Assembly (NCBI GenBank): GCA_963920665.1
Contig: OY987267.1
Location: 24,242,001-24,306,000 of the forward strand
Source: Straminergon stramineum
Lineage: Eukaryota; Streptophyta; Bryopsida; Hypnales; Calliergonaceae
Reading direction: 5' to 3'
DNA: 64,000 nt
Shown here in pieces: positions 22,370-35,860 of the stretch (position 1 is the stretch's first letter; the number at the start of each line of letters is the position of its first letter). The position numbers and the translations under genes are program-made. The notes beneath the pieces are model-generated. The model saw nothing but the letters and a program-made list of their open reading frames with translations, was not told the DNA's origin and made no database searches.

Positions 22370-25300
22370 ATGTCAAGGTGTGTGCTGCCCAAGGGATGGG
22401 TAGGAGGTGCTGGAATTCTTGTGATTGTGCTCCTTCAGGTAGTCACTGAGCTTCCTGCTGCAGCACATGGGGCGCCATCTTCGGAGAGTGTTCCACGCAG
22501 GAAGCTGGGTAAGATTCACAGGCAGCTCAGCAGAATCAACAAACCTGCGGTCAAAACCATCCAGGTGACTGGAACTTCACCTGCACTAGCTGTTTGAATC
22601 TGCTGAGGTTTGTGGTCGTACTCGCAGGTGGTGTGCGGATGATTGGTGTGCATGATAGAAAATGCTCTTTCCGTACCCTCAACCAATATGTAACCAGTGT
22701 GTAAGCAATGTACGTGTAAGCAATATGTAGAGTGAAATTTTCCTTAGGAAATCACGCAATCGATCTCCCTGGAGAGATCACTTTGGGCATGCACTTGTGC
22801 ACCCAATCTCTCGACAGCAATTTTCTTCTTTTTCACTCAATGTATTGGATGACATCATCCTAGGATTTGGAGGGTTTAGCAACGTTTTCAGCAAAACATG
22901 CAACGTTTGGGAAAACAAATTGGAGAATGGGTAAGCAACGTTTGGAACATGCTGCAGCTAAAATGTAACGTTTTCCCGCAAACATGTTCCAAAACGCTGC
23001 TTTCCTTTGCAAATCGATTAGCACCGACGTGTTGGGTGCCACAATTTGGAATCTCGTGTTAGATTTATCAGCAGTGTTTTTTGGAATTGCTGTAGGCTGG
23101 ATGGATTCAAGATATCTATACCTTTGCAAACCATCAAACCCTGGGAAGTGGTCATAAAGACCACTATTAAAGGGACAGAACTTAACCCCTGATTTCCCTG
23201 AACGGTGAGTAAGTTATCCATAGACATTCAGCCAAGTCATGCTTGCACACATCTTGGTAATTGAAGACCAACCGAGTGTATTGGAGAGGTGAGTTACTGT
23301 TGCTAACAGGGTCAGTCAAGGGCCAGTCAATAGGAAATCAACAATATCAGGTCCGTAACGTTTTTATTAATATCCTCTAACTCACGTGTCATTAAGACCG
23401 TTACTGTTTGTTATTAATGCACGTTTCGGCAAAGCATTTTGCAAGATCGAGGTCTCCGATTAATTAATGTTCTTGCTGGGGTCCTGAAGCTTGTATCCAG
23501 TTGCTGTGGACATTGATTTCCAGAGCAAGCACAAAGCTGACGAAAGAGCTGATAACTTACACGGTAGCCATTGATCTGACCTTCCACTCCATGGTGTGCG
23601 GTACTGCAGAGTGTTGATGGGGATTTCATTGACTGTGTGAAAAGTACACAGCAACCAGCCTTCGACCACCCTGCATTGCTCAACCATTCCCTCGAGGTAC
23701 CCAAATTTCTACGACCGAGAAAATTACAGTTCAATCTTGCCTTTCTTCCCTGAGATTCCTTCCATGTACACATAGTAACCGAGCATTGCATATGGAGAAG
23801 CATGATTATGTCTCATTTGTAGTCTTTGTCCTGTTACAGCGTCATGGTCTAATTTGGAGCAATACATCCTATTGGAGAATCACTGGTCTCCGTGCAAAAA
23901 TTGGAATAAAATTGGTTTTCCTTTAGTTCGTATCAACCATTGTGGTTATGAACTAGGTAACATGAACCTAGAATTTTGTAATGGGAAATAACATGCTTAG
24001 CCACAAAGTGTGGCAAGAGATGTTATTTCCACAGCAAGGCCGTCCTTCCACGTTACCAAACATAACCTCCATGGTTGGATCTCATTCAACTATGCTCAAT
24101 CAAGGGCAACCAAAAAGGACACCCAAAAGCTAAGCAATCCCTATTCATGAAAAATATTGGACCTCTCAAGATTATCCAATGAATGACCACCATCTCTCCA
24201 AAAATGGGTTCCACTAAGAGTATGACAAAATTATAGACCCTAGAGTGAGTGCAATCAAACAACATCCAACCAATTGAGGTGAATGTTAAAATTTTGGTAA
24301 CTATCGGATGCTTGGACATGTTCTTTCTCTCAATGAGGCTCTAGTTGTCCTGATTATCAAGTCCCGTGTTGCAAGAGCAGTGCGTGGGAGTTGAGCAGCT
24401 TGCTGATAGTGCTGACGAAATGCAGAGTCCTCCAGATCATAGTCCTGCAGACATTGTTGATGCAAAGCTGGCCAACAACTCCAGAACAGGGTTTAGGAAT
24501 GTGCAGCTTTGGCACCAGAGTGGGCAATGTCCCAAAGGCACGGTGGCCATTCGCCGCACTTTGGTAAAGGATGTGCTCCGAGCAGGCAACTTGGATGGTT
24601 ACAAGAGGAAGAAAAATGGAATAAAGTCGGTGCCGCAATTCAACCGACCCCAGGCCATGTCAGACAACGGCCACGAGGTGAGTCTCCAAAACCCCCCAAT
24701 TAAGTCTTCAATTAACAAAAGTATTTATTAGAATTCATACCACTTGATTCGGACATTCAATCAACAGAATTGAACATAAGTAACAAGCTTGGAATTCTAA
24801 ACCTAGATTGCTGCAAAAGTATTGTTGGATTTGATTTATCTTGTTTCGTTCAATGTCAATTTTAGTATGGTCCAAGTAAACAGGAATAGGTGCCTCCTAC
24901 CATGCGACATCTGAGATAACAGGGTTTCAAGCTAAGATGCAGTGTCCATGAAGTGTTCTTTGAACCGTTGATCTACATTTTGAAAGGGATTGCACATTTC
25001 TTTTTCGTTTTTTTTCTGGCACAAGAGACGCGATTGCACATTACATTTCAAAGCAAATTGCAGTCGACTTTTGTATGTCGAAAAGAGTAGAATCCGCTTC
25101 CAATCTACATTGAATGATTCAAATTATTCAAAACACTTATAGAATGAGCTCTATATTTTGGAGTTTAGAGAATGGAGGTTCTCTTATTAATGCCTCCCTA
25201 CCTTGAGATCCATTCACAGTCGGGTCAAATTACATATAATTGTGTTAAAAGGAACCTTTTAAAACAAGGCAACTCGAGCACGCCCGACCCCACCTGTTTG

Positions 25301-27135
25301 CGGTGAATTGGACTCTTTTGTTCCTTCAAAAGCGAACATAAGTTGTTATACATTACAATGGGTCATTTCAAGGAGCTTATTACCTCACCCTGACTTGCAC
25401 AAGACATTGTGTTACATTGTGTTACATTGGATCTTTTAGGGTTAGGGTTAGGGTTAGGGTTAGGGTTTAGGGTTTAAGCTTTTATGCTTTGACGTAACCG
25501 GGATCCAAGGAACTTGTAAAATTAGAGTTCCCTTGCTTTCAAATACTGATGTTTCATTAATTAAGATCTGATGACGAGGGGTGTTGGAAAACAGCACGCA
25601 ATCAGCTACATGCAGGGTGGCTTGTATTATGGAGCCCAGAGCACCATGAATGTCTGGAGTCCCAGTGTGCAGGTGCCCAGTGAGTTCAGCCTGTCACAGA
25701 TGTGGATTCTCGCTGGCTCCTTCAACAGTGACCTCAACAGTATTGAGGCTGGCTGGCAAGTAAGTGACACCACCAGCTCGGTTACACTCTCCCATAGCGA
25801 AGCTTCATGAATGACTCTCTCTGTCTGGAATTGCAAATTCCCATATTATCCTGAAAATCTATCCTGTTGTGGACACGTTTGCTTGGAGAAGGTCCACATT
25901 TGAAGGTTCCGAACACCTGTGTAATTAAAGGGCAGATTTGTCACCCAAACGTGTAGGCAGTGTCATTTATTCCTGAGGTTAAGTTGAGAATATCATCGTA
26001 GAAATGCTTTAGAAACTGCAAGGTAAACCCAAATCTAGATTTGTTGTGGAAAGTAGTCAATGTTGAGGTATAAAAGTAAATTTTAAAAAAATAAATTGAT
26101 TGGACAATGTTCGCTTGACAAGTTTTGAACACAAGTGCAAAGATCACATTTGTCTCCCCCATGTTGCTTAAAAAAGATTGGGTGTACCATTATCGAAATC
26201 AAATCAAGAGCCAAGTTGCAGAATCTGACCAAGTGCAGTACACTCATGTAGGTGAGTCCACAGCTATACGGAGACAACAGCCCAAGACTGTTCACATATT
26301 GGACGGTACAGGACACGTTTCTTTCGTTAACTACTTGCTATCTATGTCAATTGCGTTATGTCAGTTCAGTTCTAATACGACTCCGTTCTCTGATAGCAAT
26401 ATGACTTTCTGCTTCTTGGTGTACAGACTGATGCGTACCAAGCAACAGGGTGCTACAATCTTCTGTGCTCTGGGTTCGTCCAAACCAGTAATGCAATTGC
26501 CATAGGAGCGGCTATCACTCCTGTCTCAAGTTGTGCTGGTTCGCAGTACGATATTCGCATCCTTATTTGGAAAGTACGTGAATCCATGTGTCGGCCATAA
26601 TTATGAATCAGACAGTAAAAGCAAGCAGAATCCTATATGTAATGAATTTCGAAGCTCACTCCATCACTTGAGGAATTAATTTCAAATTCTTATAAAGCGC
26701 ACTCAGTACGTTTCATGGACTCATTAATGGTTCCGCGAATTTTGCACCTTCAAGCAGGATCCCATCAAGGGCAACTGGTGGATGCAGTTTGGGGACGGGC
26801 ACTTGGTGGGCTACTGGCCTGCCTCCCTTTTCACCCATCTCGCCACGAGTGCGACGATGTTGGAGTGGGGAGGGGAGGTGGTGAACACGCAACCCGAGGG
26901 CCACCATTCAGCTACCACGATGGGCAGCGGCCAGTTCGCGGAGAAGGGATTCGCCCAGGCCAGCTACGTGCGGAATATCATGTACGTGGACGCCAAGAAT
27001 GTGCTCCGGTCTCCCGTGGGGATGCAAACTCTGGCGGAACACCCAAAGTGTTACAACATTCAAAGTTCGTTCGATAGGGAATGGGGCGCCTACTTTTATT
27101 ACGGTGGACCAGGCCAAAACTCGGATTGCCCTTAA
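22370..27135 (+). CDS. Secreted neprosin-domain (DUF239) glutamic peptidase, 7 exons
   Basis: Exons: 22370-22564, 23610-23696, 24381-24677, 25595-25759, 26252-26305, 26427-26573, 26758-27135; all junctions GT-AG and phase 0; 440 aa. Residues 1 to about 37 form a signal peptide (hydrophobic GAGILVIVLLQVV). Residues 50-160 match the neprosin activation region (SRINKPAVKTIQ, DGDFIDCV, QPAFDHPALLNH, WHQSGQCPKGT). From about residue 190 the peptidase domain follows: HAISYMQG, SQMWILAGSF, LNSIEAGWQV (E244), LYGD, FTYWTDAYQATGCYNLLC, WWMQFGDG, MLEWGGEVVN (E351/E355) and the terminal YFYYGGPG. In Nepenthes neprosin two glutamates are catalytic; E244 and one of E351/E355 are the likely equivalents. 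Expected in the apoplast or vacuole as a proline-directed endopeptidase. The start of exon 3 is the least certain boundary, since AG at 24376-24377 is an alternative. Many plant paralogues exist and activity is untested. Confidence 0.92.
22930..23005. repeat. Imperfect palindrome in neprosin intron 1
   Basis: GCAACGTTTGGAACATG is followed about 35 bp later by CATGTTCCAAAACGCTGC, forming a hairpin with a few mismatches. The word AACGTTT recurs four times in about 110 bp. It lies wholly in the 22565-23609 intron. Confidence 0.55.
25434..25472. repeat. Interstitial telomere-like tract in neprosin intron 3
   Basis: TTTTAGGG, four perfect TTAGGG units (25442-25465) and one TTTAGGG (25466-25472), followed by TTTAAG. 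The plant telomere unit is TTTAGGG; here the six-base form dominates. The tract lies in the middle of the intron between 24678 and 25594. Confidence 0.9.
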
Positions 27136-27868
27136 TTAGGGCACAACAACCACCACACATACTCTGAAGGAGCACCTTATAGATAGAACAATTCTTTTGT
27201 AATACGACCCTGTTATGGTAGACAGACACAATTCTTTTGAAATGCAACCCAGGGTTATGGTTTCCAGGCAGTAGAGTAGAATAAGCAAATGCCAAGAAGG
27301 GTGCATACATGATCCAGCTAGTGTAATACACAATCATGTGGTCACTTTGGATCATGCATTCACCTTAACTTAGCCCCCAGCATTAAAAATGTTAAGCTTC
27401 AGACTTACCGGAAGTGCAGCTGTCCACCTCTTTCAAGCGATGTGCTCCATCCCCGTTCCATCCCTTCGTTGTAACAGGTACCTCGACCGACGAGTATTGA
27501 CAAACTACAAATTGCGGAAAATTTTATGACAATAGCTCGGAGACGACAAGGATACAGTTGGTAACACTATCAGCTCCAAATCTAAATCATATTTTGAAAG
27601 GGAGTGACATGTACCTGGCTATTATTATGAATGATACTCAATTCACGTTTATCCACAATCACAATCCCTCCCTGCAGGTGGACTCTCAACTAAAATCTGG
27701 ATGAATATGCTCACAACTCGATTGGCGCCTTCCAAAAAAAATCCGGCGCATGCCGACCTACTCAATCTCAAGGATTCACGAATATACTTTACAACACCTA
27801 CTAGAACAACAATTGCCATGGGCACATATATGTGTGCAGGCACTAAAACCTGTTAGGGCCGGTTACTA
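27136..27868. other. Convergent 3' intergenic region (neprosin / BSL)
   Basis: Should hold the 3' UTRs of both genes. ACAATTCTTTTG(T/A)AAT occurs twice (about 27188 and 27229), a small direct duplication. No other gene is seen. Confidence 0.5.
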
Positions 27869-30800
27869 TCAAATCCAAGCTAAAGAGCCACGATCCTGCG
27901 CAGGTTGAGGACGTCCTCTCGTCGGTGTAGGAGGTCGATGCTCATTAAGTTCCTGTTGGACCAAACAAAAAGAACACTCATTACTTAAACCCGTTAAAAT
28001 TGCCTAGAGCTGTTTGTAATGCACGGAGAAAGTAATTCTAAGCAACAGTCAGACCCGGATCCTCGATCTTGCATAGAATATCAGATATCGAATTTTATGT
28101 AGAAAAGAAGCAGATACCTGCATCCAAGTGTCGTCGAGGTGATGTTCGGGAGACGACTCAGGCGAGGTGATCGCAGGGGGGAGTGGGTGGATAAGCTTAG
28201 GAACCACGACTAAATCCCTACCAAGAACCAAAATCGCTCCCGCGTTGTTTGCAGTCCCTGCAGAATCGACACTCTTCATCAATCACTGTATTATTATGAT
28301 TTTTGGCATCTATACCTGAAGAAAAGTGACATACATATTACAGCATAAAAACTGAGACATCAAATTCTGATAATGGAAATTCGGGACATACCGCAATAGT
28401 TTGTAGCGGAAAATAGCGTAATCAGGTGACCTTGAGCAAATCGTTCAAAGCCGTCCATTACACATTCATGTGCTCTAACAATGAGCTGGAGATCGTTATT
28501 CTTACAGAATTCCATGACACGATCCGGCTGATGTTTCCAAGCCACAAACACTGATGTTAACTGCCAATGCCTTCAAGCAAGAATAGAAAGGTTGCCAATT
28601 CTATATTTTCTAAATATATAGGAAGAGACAATCGTGATTCAAATGCAATATAATGAAATAAGAAACTCACCCCAAATGTAACCAAGCCTGGACCTCGTGC
28701 GTTTGGACGCAGACCCTCAACGCTATCATTCTCAGTGGGATCAGACCTGTCGAAGAGTTTGCTGACTCCGTCAGAAGCACAAAAAGAAATCTAGAAACCA
28801 AAGTGCACCAAGATACAGACGGGCCAACAGTGAATCAACGACAGAATAATCGATGAGCAACGCATAAAGCACAATAGACAGATTTGCACAATACCAAAGC
28901 AGGTCCATCAGCACAACAGAACCAGCCTCCATAGTGATAGGGCGTTGAAGGTCTTCAATCTGACGTATATAATTGATAGATCTTCCAATTCCACCGTGCA
29001 TACAGATGATCTTCTTCTCTATCAATGCTGCAAGCGGCAACCAATTAAAGAGCTGATTGATACGTTGCCACGTCCAGATGCCATCACGTTCCCCCTGAAT
29101 AGCAACCAAATGTCACTACCACAGAAGACGATTGGAACAATTGGACAACCAGGAAATTCGTGAATTGTAGCCCGAAGACTGTATACTGACTTGGCAACGT
29201 AGTATGACGTACAATTAGAGAGCAAAAAACATACCATGCGTTCTATGCATTCAATACGAAAACCAAATAGGGCATTAATATCAGCAGCTTCATGATTGCC
29301 TCGAATTAGGTGGACATTCGTAGGATATTCAATCTGCCACACAAATGATAACAGTGAGTCATAAAAGCACTGAAAACAGTGGAATCCCTCTACACTCTAA
29401 ATATCAAAGAGTCTTCTGTAGATTTAAAACAAAAAAGAATTCATATTTTCAGCAGAAATATCAAATGAGCAAGGGATATTCACAAACTAAGATGGACTTT
29501 ACAAAGCCGTAGCAAAATTAAGTCATAGCTGGCATACTGCTTGATATGTACAACTTCAAGTAGGATCTCACACATCTCGTTGAACAAGAGAAAAATCAGG
29601 CTGTTACATATGAGAGCTCACCTTCAGGGCTAGTAGCAGAATGATTGTCTCTAAGCTGTGCTGCCCTCTATCAACGTAGTCTCCCAAGAAAAGATAGTCA
29701 ATATACCTGAAAAATGAAATTTGGGGATATGAAAAACTACAAAACATAGTATTAAAATCATCTGGGCAGTTTCTCACAATATTTCAAAAACGAAATGCTG
29801 CAGGCCATGCAACAGTGTGTCAACAGGTATGAGCCAAGAGATTACATACGTGATATCGCCAGCTGTAGATGGGGAACCATATTCATCAAACAAGCGCATA
29901 AGGTCTCCAAATTGACCATGAAGGTCGCCAAAGATTTTAACAGGTGCTCTTATTTGTAAAACACTTGGTTCTTGGGCAAAAAGCCTTTCTGCTCTATTAC
30001 AAAGATCAGCTATTTCATTACAATCCAAGAAAAACTGCCGTTTCGTCGGTGGCTTCCAGCCCCGTGGTTTAAGCAAGTAGGACAGAACCTGCAAATAAAA
30101 CCAAATGCTTAGCAATGAACATCTTGTAAGAAAAGCAAGCTCAAGTCTCAGTAGTGAGAAGGCCTCGATGCAACTCATAAGTCTTACACTGTAGACATGT
30201 TTTTATGTTATTCCACCTGCTTGAACACTACGAAACGTCCAGAAACCGCATATTTTAAATGAAACTACTCATACACCAGCAAAGAAACAACAAGTAAAAG
30301 GTCACTAAAGATACAAAATGGTCACAGGTATCCCCATTTTCCCAAAATATTCCTCTGATGAACTTTAATGACCAAGAAAAGTCGAGAATAAACGGTGCAC
30401 ACCTTTTTCTGCACACCACTTATGGACATTTGACGATCCAATAACCGTCTTGCATTATAATAGGCATTATCAGGAGTTCCATAGCTGACTCGTCGTCCCT
30501 CATTCTCAAACTGATCAATTGAAAGTTGTCTAACCAGTCCACCAAGAGCACCACCAGACTCAGCTGCCACAACAACCTGCACTTGCTCGCAAGTTCAACT
30601 TAGATATTCCCTCTCATCCCTCTCTCAAATTGCGATATCAAGACAAAATGTTAGTTACTTGTGCTTATAAAATGACGTACGACATCTAATTCCGTTGGAA
30701 GCACAATTTGTGATCATATGGATGAAAACAAAGCATGAGCTATCAAGTGAAAAAATAATGGCTCATTGAAACAAGTGACAAAGCAAGAAAATATTTACCG

Positions 30801-33800
30801 CTCTGTGATGCAGCCTCACACCCGTGGGAGGGGTCTGAGCTGCCGTAGCAGCCATAGAGGCTCCATTCATATTAACAAGAGCTGCGGAGGATGGTGACGA
30901 AGGAGGTTTCCCACTTGACGTGGCTTCAGCTCCCCGATCCCTATCAGGGCTGTGCGGCTCATATTCTCCATTCTGATGACGAGATTTTGCTTCAGCAGCA
31001 GCTAAGGCAGCACTTATTGCTTCGGCTTCAGCTGTTGATGCTTCCACAAGAGATTCGACTCCTCCTCTTTCGGTCCTGGCAATCCAGAAAACATGTTGCA
31101 TGCTAAAAAGTTAGCAGGCTAATAAGTCCAACCAAATAACAGAAACAATAATGGTTTTAATACTAGCAAGTAATTAGATGTTCTCCGAGAAGCCAACCAA
31201 ACCAAATCTCATGTCATAATAGGGCTAAACCCCCGATTCTTAGTAAAGAGAGATCAACATTGACGAAGTCAACAGGATAGTTTTTTACATTAATTGTCAT
31301 CGTCTTACCTGTGTCCATGTGAAACGGCGTTTTCAGTGCTTATATCCATTGTTGTATCACCATTCACAGGTGCTGCGACTGGATTAGCCAACAAAACAGA
31401 GGCTCCGTCAGGTCCCGGCGAATCAGGATGCGCTGATTTTCGCACCTCAGGAGGCTTATGGGATGGTAGTGGCTGAGGTGAAGGTGCGGCTGCCGCTGCA
31501 TGTAGAGCAGCCGACGTGGTTTCTACTGCTGCTAAGTCCTCTGCTACTAATAAATCGTCCAGTAACACCCCTGTCCAATCCAGAATAAAAAATTAATGAC
31601 GTACAGCATAAGCTTCTCTAATTGTACGAGTTCTTCTAGTCGATCTTTAGGAGGTTTATCATGACAAGTGTTCCAACAGTAAATAGAACTGAGCCATTGA
31701 TGATATCGTCTAAAACTTATATAAGCTTCTCTCTATTTCGTAATAAATTTAAAATTGTGGAAAATAGAATCTCAAAATTGAGCACAAAATACAAAAACAA
31801 CACAATCTAAAATATCGAACTTCACTATGCTACTAAGTAAAATAATTAAGAATAGAAGGTACCTCCTCTAAGTCCGCCGTACATAAAAACCAGATCACCA
31901 ACAGAGGCAGCAGCATGACGACAGCGTCTGGTTAACTCATTAATTGCATCTCCGCCTGCTGCATCATTACTAAACCTTCCTATTCGAGGACTGGTGACTA
32001 TCCCTCTTCTATCACACCACACACCAGCAGCTGTATCCAGGACTGCAGAATACAGTAACAAAGACAGATGTCACAACCTAAAGGTAACACATGAAAAATG
32101 ATCAATTTTATGTAGAATTCGCACTACAAGTCCACTACCAAGGGACAGGAGATAAAATATCCTTCGTATCAAAGCACTCTATCCGCCTTGTGTTGCAGCA
32201 TAAAGACACTGGACATGAGTTGTACAAAATTCCGAACCTGCCACACTAGAAGAGTCCTCTACCATTCGACCACCACCAAGAGCTCCTCCTGAAACGTGTA
32301 ATCTCGCGTTTACGAACACCTGCACGGAACATATGGAGAGGCCACATTTTATTCAGAAAGGTAGAATTACGGATGGAATGATCAAAACGAAGTATCCTTA
32401 AATTCCGAAAACTTAAGCCGATATCGGCAAAGATCAACAAAATGATGATGTAACATTGTAATATATGAACCAGCTCAGTGCTCCAGGCTTACAGCTGCAT
32501 GTTGGTATCTTGGAGACGGAGATATGCCAGGTGCTACTGCCCATTCCCACCTACCATCACGGTGCTTTGCAAGACCATATGCACTATCAAGTGGCTGCAA
32601 GTAAAAACACAGATCCACATGGTTAAAGACTCTTATTTCCTCATTGAATCTGCTCATTTCTAAATTTCGATTTCAGCAAATCCTCGATAATGCAGAATCC
32701 AAAAACAGATGAGCATACCACACTGTTGGCATCCCTTCCACCAGAGAGAAGTAGTAGACCATCTGATCGCGCACAAGCTGTGGCGTACCTATAATAAAAC
32801 AAATCATACTAGAAGGCATCAGTGTCTTCCCCGAGAAAAAAGGAAAGGATAGAACAGGAGCCCGTGCTCAACAACTTAACAATGACAGCTCAATACCCAA
32901 ACCAGATCGCGAACACTAATGACTGCCTCAGTAACACTGCGAATACCCAAAACAGATAACAATTAATACACAGACTAACCTAGCATCGACCACACGTCGA
33001 TAAAACGGACATGCTATATCACATAATCACCACCACCCTTGTGACAAAGAGTATGCTGCTCTTTACTTGTATATGCTTAGAAATCCTTGTGAGAACAATT
33101 ATTCCTATAACTTACATGCATGGTGGAGGACCATCGCCTTCGGGCTCCAGCTTCCTCCACTCGTAGGGTTTGGCCGCTGTGTCAAGCGCCCATACATCCG
33201 CAAGCGGGCGTTTGCCTGCCAGAAAATTTTCCTGTGAGTAAAGAATAACACTAAAAATCCAGAACTTAGTGAGGTTTCAAAGGGCAGTCTAAGCACCATC
33301 ATTTCCGCTGATAGAGAGGATAAAGCGCTGTCCAACCAAAGCCATAACATGCCCGTAACGAGGTCCCGGACCTGGCCCTTGCACAACCACCCTAATAAAA
33401 GTGATCGCCATTAGTCCTCGTAATTAAACAGAAGATCGACGTTATCCATATTTCAAGAGCCCCAGTTCCCTACTAAAGCAATGAAAAAAAAACCCATCTC
33501 AGCGAACCACATATAGGGTAAGCATATAGCTTTAATCTAATACAATATTTCATGATACCTCTAGCACGTGAATGCTAGAAAAAAGTTCTATTGCCTATTC
33601 TCGACTGAATTCAGTAGAATCCTTCACACTGATAATTGTCTTAAAATCACCCACCTGTGCCATCTCGGCTTGGCTTGCGTGAGGTCTAAAACATGCAGAT
33701 CGTCCGTTGAGAGCCCTGCTGGTCCTATTCCCCCCTGCGTGTACTCCACTTTTTTCAGCTCCTCTCTAATAGTTTGCCTAAGATAATAAAATAATATACT

Positions 33801-35158
33801 AGCAACTAATGCTGCGACACCAAACTCCTAGTTAGCCACACCTGAATTACCACCATAGTGCCTACAGCAGTTGCTGCGTGTGCAGCTCGAGGAGAAGGAG
33901 GGTCTCCAACTGGAGTAAGCCTGAACCACATGCAAGTAAACGTCACCACGTGTATTTGAAGCAACTTAAAATCCTAACTTGTCTATACATAAGCTGGATT
34001 TGATCGATTAAACACTTTATCTGATTGAAAGGAAATCTCACAGCAAGAAGCCAGGCTAGTACTTCCTTACAATCAAATCTCTAAGACACTTTCTGACAAT
34101 CTCGAGCTCTCAAATCCAGAACCTCAAGAAGCCTGACAGTGAGTTAACCTAAAACAGCACAATATTGAGGACAGTTAACGATATAAAATGCCACTACCGA
34201 AACATTAAAACCTTGTGAAACAGATTTATAATAGTGTTGCTAACAAACTAACATACTTGCAAGTGCTATGCGTCAAGAGCTAACCTCGTCCATTTGTTCG
34301 ACTGAACGTCGAAGCAGTGCACGTCAGCAGTAGCACCTGCCAAACCTGCATAACCAGTGCGAAAGTAGAACTAAGCTCGCCATCAGCTAAATCGGTGGAA
34401 CGACACCAGAAACCTAGCCTCAAACAAGAGGGCTAGAAGTAATCCGTCGGCGATCAATTAAAAATACTGAGCCGGAATTGCAAGTCTATTGACTTTCTTC
34501 AGCATTTCATTTTTGAATTCAAAAGTGTGTTGCAGGTGGTTTCAATAAAACCTAGATCAAGCACACGCATTCGCACCCGGCATTTTATCATAAATACCGA
34601 ACACCAGTTCGCACTTCGCAATCACACGCACTTCCCATTAGATCCTGCTCTCAAATCACAAAAAATGTAAGATAGAAACATACGAATGCCGGCCCCAGGC
34701 GAGGCAGTTTGGGGACCAGCTGCACTGCTCCCTTCCAAGGCGGTCGCGCCACCAAAGAGAATCAGCCTCGGACCAATATACCCCGGCGATCCCTCTTCAT
34801 TCACAGCAGCCACCGCCGTCAATGTGTGCCCACACCGTGGACCAGGTCCGTCATCCCGCTTATCCATTACCGATTTAACTAATCTATACGCAGGCGCCGA
34901 CCGTGGACCTGAGGCAGCGACGTGGTGATACTGCTGATGGGAGCTTTGCGGCATCGCCGGTGTCGGAGGGGGCGACGTCGTCACCGGCTCTTCTACACCA
35001 TTCTCCGTCGACGACGCTTCCGCTGCCTCTGCCTCCACTTCCACCTGTTCCCGTCCATTCTGCTGCCCTTTCTCTGGCTCCTCTTGCGCATTGTCGTCCG
35101 CGGTTTCGCCATTCTGCTCTATCACCTGCTCCTCGGTTGTTGCCGCCTGTTCTCCCAT
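27869..35158 (-). CDS. BSL: BSL-type Ser/Thr protein phosphatase with N-terminal kelch repeats, 21 exons
   Basis: Coding exons (minus strand, high to low): 35158-34684, 34345-34285, 33920-33842, 33734-33655, 33391-33297, 33215-33116, 32788-32719, 32594-32493, 32319-32238, 32042-31863, 31570-31309, 31075-30799, 30576-30403, 30088-29850, 29706-29622, 29333-29235, 29094-28895, 28746-28671, 28527-28392, 28257-28118, 27952-27869; 3096 nt, 1031 aa, TGA stop. Residues about 85-450 are kelch repeats (GPRLILFGG, MVVIQGG, SISGNDG, LLLSGGRDA, HVSGGALGGG, VFMYGGLRGG). A Ser/Ala-rich linker follows, then a PPP-family phosphatase with every metal and catalytic motif: GDLHGQ (733-738), GDYVDRG (767-773), GNHE (799-802), HGG (853-855), RAHE (930-933). 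In Arabidopsis the BSU1/BSL family acts in brassinosteroid and stomatal signalling by dephosphorylating GSK3-type kinases. The acidic, Gln/Glu-rich N-terminus and length fit BSL2/BSL3 best. Nothing is missing, so it should be active. Confidence 0.95.
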
Positions 35159-35860
35159 CGCTGCAACCCTAATAAATCTGCAAACCTAATCGGAACTCGG
35201 TCCCTTCTCTCACTCGCCTCTCCACCTCTGCCGCACCATCATTCCAACGTTCCACACACATTCACACCGCTCCGATCCATCATCACCTCAAAATCTTCCT
35301 AACCGACCTCAAAATCTTCCTAATCACAACAACCAAGACAACCTCGTATCGAGCAAGAGCGACCGAAACTCTGTGAAAGTATGAAATCCAAAGGCCAGCT
35401 CCCGCCGTCCCGCCGTCCGTCCGTTTCGGCCGACGCCTCCCACTCATACACACGCGCACAAGAGCGCCAACACAGACAACAGAACGGACACAGGAGAGAG
35501 AAGGGAAGCGAGCACAGAGGAGAAGCAAGGCGACGAAAAAGACGGGACGGCAATAAAGATAAAGAAGAAGGAATTGAGCGTAAAACGAACGAATAAATGC
35601 TTCAGTTCGTCCGTCTATTCCGGGTTAACTTATGTCTCACAGTCGCGAGTGCATGGAAAGAAGGCGATGCAGGACGATAAAGAGTATAGAAGGCGGAACG
35701 GAAAGTGAGTGAAACGAAAAAATTCTGTCAAGCTCCGTCCCTTCGTGCGACGCTCCCGCGCAAAGAAGGCAAGAGGACAGAGTGACTGCCACTGCAGGGA
35801 GAAGGGGATCTTGATAGAGTAGAGTAGGGCCGACTTCCATGTGCAGTTGGAATCGGAAAA
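35159..35860 (-). promoter_or_regulatory. 5' leader/promoter region of BSL
   Basis: Immediately upstream of the BSL ATG the coding strand is GC-richer and strongly pyrimidine-biased (CT-rich at about 35440-35570), typical of plant 5' leaders. Upstream ATGs exist in this stretch, one opening a 77-codon frame at 35553-35320, so if transcription starts further upstream it would be an upstream ORF. The start site is unknown. Confidence 0.4.

Noticed and set aside
25434..25472. Chromosome end
   Set aside because: Only about 40 bp of repeat, inside an intron with gene sequence on both sides.
34903..35302. 89- and 126-codon plus-strand frames
   Set aside because: Antisense to BSL exon 1; Arg/Leu-rich shadow composition.
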